Positions 59,795-64,000 of a stretch of 64,000 bases of DNA are shown in pieces. The notes beneath the pieces were generated by a model. That model was not told the DNA's origin. It saw only the letters and a list, made by a program, of their open reading frames with translations, and searched no databases. Position numbers and translations under genes: made by a program. The DNA comes from Druceiella hillmani (Eukaryota; Arthropoda; Insecta; Lepidoptera; Hepialidae). Where the stretch lies: contig JAYKKI010000087.1 in the NCBI GenBank assembly GCA_039881145.1, positions 8,176,001 through 8,240,000 on the forward strand, given 5' to 3'. How positions within the stretch are numbered: position 1 is the stretch's first letter; each line of letters begins with the position of its first letter.

Positions 59795-61390
59795 ACTTAT
59801 GAGAGGATCTGAAATGAAATCAGCAGTAGGTAATATGTTTCCTAGTTTTTTATTCTTCTAAATTTGGTTGCGTGGTTTGGTTGCTTGCAATTTTTGTAGT
59901 CTTTATTACGAGCCTCTTCACACAATTGGTAACAAATGGTAACGTAGCTTCTAGGATTAGTTTTCCGCCATGTATAAATAATTTATGGACATTTCTGCGG
60001 CGTGTAGTACCATTTATATATTGATATACACAAATCTGCAGTCTCAGAGCAATATTTTTCAGACAGCTACCTATTAATTTCAAATCCACTATAGACTGTT
60101 TTTAAAATAATTCTTAAACGTCTTATCAGTAATTCATTCATACCCAAAAAAAATCTTGAAACCAAAAACGGATTTTCGAAAAATATGCTGTGTTGCCATC
60201 AATATTCGTGCCGAATATACGTTTTGACATATCTACCAAAAGCCTAATTTCATCACGGAATCGATTTTGGGCGTAATTTCTTCTAATATCTACAAGTTCT
60301 TTGACATTACTTTTATTTGCCACGACTTGATCTCTAACCGGTGTGATATATGTAAAATGTGTTCAAAACATTTAATCCAGGCATGAAGGCTCGATTATCC
60401 CAAGGTTATTGCAGTTTCGTTGCAGACTTTTTCAGGAACGGGACTTAAATTCTTCATTTCCATTGGAGTTGCTCCGCAAATGTTACAGCTAACGTTTGAT
60501 TTGATAAAATGCTAGACACTTTTCTGTTAATCATGGTAAGAGGAAAATTCTATTTTATTAGTATTTCGCGTCCTTCTGCGTATAAAATTGTGAGAGATAA
60601 TTTTTGTATTTGTAATTTTATGAATTCAATTTCTTACCAACAAATTTTGGTTTCTCTGTTTTTAAAAACACTTTTATTGACTGGGAATGTTTTGTCGATA
60701 AAAGCCGAGGGTTATGCCATATTTTAATTTTTTTTCTTGATTTTCACTAGTACCAACTACAGAAATAGTGATTTTCAGTGGCGCTAGTGAAACTATCAAA
60801 ATGTAGGAATTATCACATTCATCTTTTATCACAGAGTAGAAACACTGCTTGTACTGACTCTGACCCGATGTTCCTTTACAACTTTCATTTGAGAACTAAA
60901 CGAAAACTTGGAAGTGTGTTCACATATAGGTTAGCTTCTTTCGACACTTCGTACAGTACAATAATCAATCGTTTGATTGTGTGATCGACCATTGACTGCA
61001 GTTTAATTGGATAACATTGTGTTTTTTGCACTCAAAAGCATGTGATAATTTGAAAAATGATTTTTATGCTTTACTTACATGACGCATTGATATATACTCG
61101 TCCTTTGAAAAATTTTTATCTACAAAAAAAGCATAGGCCTCATGACAGTCCATCTTGGTAGAAAGATTTTTTGGGGCGCAATGCCCTTTTTTTCTTTTGG
61201 TGGCCCTTTTGGGCCATTAGTTTGACACTTGCTTCATGATCTGTGCATTATCGTACCTTGTTGCTTCTCGCTGATCCGTTTAAACAGCGAGAGAAATTTC
61301 ACCAACGCTACTGATATTTAACAAACGCTTCGCTTTTTGTTTTTGAGGCTTTTCGATACTCTCCTCAAATAATTTGCAAGGAATAATAAT
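59795..61390 (-). pseudogene. Transib-superfamily (RAG1-related) transposase relic
   Basis: Over 1.6 kb the minus strand has, in order: KAKRLLNISSVGEISLAV (about 61350-61280), MDCHEAYAFFVDKNFSKDEY (about 61160-61100), SGQSQYKQCFYS and LIVSLAPLKITIS (about 60870-60770), TMINRKVSSILSN (about 60537-60499), CNICGATPMEMKNLSPV (60488-60438), SSLHAWIKCFEHILHISHRL (about 60392-60330), RDEIRLLVDM then DGNTA (about 60262-60187), LLIRRLRIILKTVYSGFEIN, VHKLFIHGGKLILEATLP (about 60030) and EEARNKDYKN (59919-59890). This order and these motifs match Transib transposases as I know them, including the CxxC finger after the second catalytic site and the glutamate region EEARNK, which corresponds to the catalytic-Glu region of RAG1. 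The MINRK motif has Asn where Asp-Gly is expected. At least five frame changes. Confidence 0.8.
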
Positions 61391-62770
61391 AGAGCTGCTT
61401 GTCTAAAATCCATGAATGAGGCGTGGGGATATAATCAATGTCAAACACCAATTTTTTCGTTTAAAAACTATTATTTTTATATAAGAATCGATTCAAAGAA
61501 TAACGATATTTTATCCACGGTAATTTCAGTTTTTTATAAAATTCATCACTTTAAATTGTACTTGTTTTACTAAATGTTCATTCAAAATTTATCTTTAATA
61601 CAATTACCTTTCTCGATATGTTAACTTCATTCCGCCAAGCGTTAAACAACTCTTTTAGCGTTTCACCGCCTCCAACGCTTAAATGTCAACGAAAAAAAAG
61701 TTGTTTATAATTTATACATAAATGAATTTGTAAATGAATAATCAAAACAGTTATGTTGATTTTTTGATAGACTTTTGGGGCCTTTACCTTTGCTGGTCTT
61801 GAAAAGAGAATGTGAATTTTAATTATTTATTACAAAATGTGAAAAAATTATTTCAAATTAAGGTTTCACATAAAGAAAAATGTTATTATATTGAATGTAT
61901 GTATATAGCATGCCATATTTTGCAACTGCATAGGTCTTAAAATTCACATGTAAACAGCCCCTAAGCTTGGCAGCAACTGCAAGTCGATAGCCAGACAAAA
62001 GAGCGGTCGGAATAAATAATAAGATTCATACCTGCTCGGATGCGCTGTAACGATTTGTTTAGAAAAAAATGTATGACACTTTACTCCAAAAGTACTAAGC
62101 TAGTTTTTAACATCACTTGAAACTTAATACGGCGTTACCAAATTTATGCCTTTTGGGTAACCAGATCATCAAACGGAATGTCTGTGCGGAGTTAGCAATT
62201 TGTTTCCCTCTAGTGCTGTAGCGAGTGATTTATTGACGCAGTCAAGAATACTATTTAAGTAGAATATTGTTTTATTAAGTTAGTTATTTATTGTAGTTAA
62301 TTATATATTAATGTAAATAGATAAATTAGTCCTTACTATTTTGTTTCAGGTTCACTAATGGGTAATTAAATGTGTCTGTATTTATGCAAATTTACACGAA
62401 ATGAAAAAAATTAATCCAAGCAATTTGCACTGTTTATATTATTTAATGTGCTTTTAAATGCATTATATTCTACAATAATAAACATCAAAATAATTTTTCC
62501 ATCTGATGACATATTTGAATTTGCGTCTTGAATTTGATAGTTACGAGAAACATGTTTGATTACGCCATAAAGTCACATTCTGACAAGGTTTACATAAATG
62601 CTCCAAAAATATCAAATTTATCTACCTATTGCCTCCTCTTGTTCTGTAAATAAATTTTTTTTTGTATTATGCTGTGTATTCACATGTTGGAACAAACACC
62701 CGGACAAAGTACTCATACATAGTACAATACAAATTTATATAAATTAAACGTCAGTGTTAAACATGAAATT
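61391..62770. other. AT-rich spacer, no gene seen
   Basis: May include the 5' end of the Transib relic. Balanced patches at 61970-62050 and 62150-62230 were read in all frames without recognising a protein. Confidence 0.45.
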
Positions 62771-62780
62771 TTATATATAA

Positions 62781-62846
<66 letters not shown>

Positions 62847-62930
62847 ATATATAAATATATATATATAAATATAAATATATATGCATATATATATATTTTT
62901 TTTTTTTTTTCTTTTTTTTATTTTTCCTTC
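62771..62930. repeat. (TA)n microsatellite followed by a T-rich run
   Basis: About 125 bp of TA with AAATA and TGTA interruptions, then about 35 bp mostly T. The Ile-Tyr-rich minus frame is an artefact. Confidence 0.95.
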
Positions 62931-64000
62931 ATTGTTTGATACAATCACTGAGAAATTAAAAAAATACGTATTACTTTCGATACTTTTAACAACCTTCAAC
63001 ATAGCAGAGACATCAAATGGCAATTAACGTCTGTATTAACTGAAGTAGAACTTCTTCTCTTATCACACATATATGAATATTGTATAGTGATTAGGCATAT
63101 GGCCGCCATCGTAAAACCGTGTGGCATCCATCTTCACTAAAGAACTTATACTTAAACTTTATCATTAGACCTTGCGCACGTGTCCCTAAGTTCACACAGG
63201 ACCAGAGTACTTATCGAGGCGAATTATACTAGTCCTAATTAGACCCTTCTGGCTTCGTCATAAAGACACGGAAACAACCCAAGGCCAATGGTCATCGAAA
63301 CAAATCAAATGAGCCCAAATACGAGGGTGTTACGTTATCTGCAAAGTTACTATGATCAGTTTCCAGCTCGACCTTCAGAGCTTGAAAATAACAATATTAT
63401 CTAAAGTTATTGTTAATAAATATAATATAAAGACCACGTGCGGAAACGAATATGAATGACGTAAAATTTTCATTTACATCGCTTCCATAGATTATGTATT
63501 ATTAAACCAGATGTGTTTTATATTTAAATTATCTCAGCTGGGTTTGTTCAAAATTTCTGACTTTCAAATCTTTGTTAACTATACTTTCTGGATATTAAAA
63601 TAGTTTCGAATAATGCATATAATTTATGTCTTTTCCCTCAAATGTCGTGTGTTTTTCTTATTTTTCTGACTAATTTATCTTACGATATGTAAAAGGTTGT
63701 GTAATCTATAAAGAATATCATAAGATTTAATGTTACTTTTTTCAAATCTTTTAATTCAGTGAGGCAAATCAATAAGTTTAATCCACTAAAATTGTCAACG
63801 TCTCATTAATTTGAATTATATATTGTCACAGGGGTTATTATAACAAGTTTTTTTTATAATTTTGAAAATTTTTTACCCATATTTACTCGCGAGGCAGGTC
63901 CTCATAACACTAATATTGAGTAGATACACGGATAAAAGGTATTCCAGGTCGAATTTTTATTAAAGTTCTTCGATAAAAAAAATTTAAAAATACAAGAAAA
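62931..64000. other. Spacer, no gene seen
   Basis: 63090-63400 is markedly less AT-rich than its surroundings (for example TTCCAGCTCGACCTTCAGAG) and may be part of a dispersed repeat, but no frame is open for long and no motif is seen. Confidence 0.4.

Noticed and set aside
61000..61012. CATTGTG as a Transib end heptamer
   Set aside because: It lies inside the transposase coding relic, so it cannot be the element's end.
62757..63023. Ile-Tyr/Lys-rich frame on minus strand
   Set aside because: Product of the (TA)n and T-rich run.
1..64000. CRISPR array, bacterial operons or ribosome binding sites
   Set aside because: Composition, introns and transposon types are eukaryotic; no array of equal repeats and spacers is present.

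Overview
This is an AT-rich (roughly 70% A+T by eye) eukaryotic window. The transposon families, the GT-AG introns inside one transposon and an errantivirus-like envelope fragment point to an insect or a close arthropod. I cannot name the species. I found no intact host gene, no rRNA and no convincing tRNA. Nearly everything recognisable is a decayed mobile element, a tandem repeat or a microsatellite in AT-rich spacer.

Layout. At 1650-5430 (minus strand) lies a Ty3/gypsy element of errantivirus type. It keeps gag capsid and nucleocapsid parts, a block of 51-bp repeats, a protease with a D-T-G site, the first residues of reverse transcriptase, the second half of integrase, the start of env, and two unequal LTR remnants. 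The rest is deleted. From 5.4 to 25 kb there is mostly spacer, with a TG-rich array (13.7 kb), a short tandem repeat (14.3 kb), a dispersed insect-type repeat (19.8-20.3 kb) and (TA)n arrays. At 25090-27085 sits a structurally complete hAT transposon with 20-bp terminal inverted repeats, a perfect 8-bp target duplication and a broken transposase with a CGGBP1-like N-terminus. A second, older hAT remnant with TTCGG-rich ends spans about 31512-34058.

At 37176-37455 and 41050-41273 are two fold-back insertions, each a near-perfect inverted duplication of the gag-pro junction of a gypsy element like the one at 1.6-5.4 kb. They have different loop points, one shared outer end, opposite orientations and their own target duplications (15 bp and 8 bp). 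A diverged ~175-bp tandem repeat lies between them (39.5-40.0 kb). A second gypsy pol relic (plus strand) occupies 41.8-44.3 kb, and a mariner relic lies at 47.0-47.7 kb.

At 54934-58622 is a two-gene PIF/Harbinger element: a transposase with two recognisable introns on plus and a Myb/SANT-like gene on minus, facing each other. At 59.8-61.4 kb (minus) is a Transib-like transposase relic, the superfamily related to the RAG1 recombinase. Its second catalytic Asp appears changed to Asn. The window ends in another (TA)n array and featureless sequence.

The most unusual signal is the set of inverted duplications: the two dispersed gag-pro fold-backs plus several smaller palindromes with almost no loop (2859-2899, 9661-9703, 17123-17156, 51309-51350). 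Together they suggest a snap-back or template-switch process that repeatedly makes hairpins here, some of which are then inserted elsewhere.
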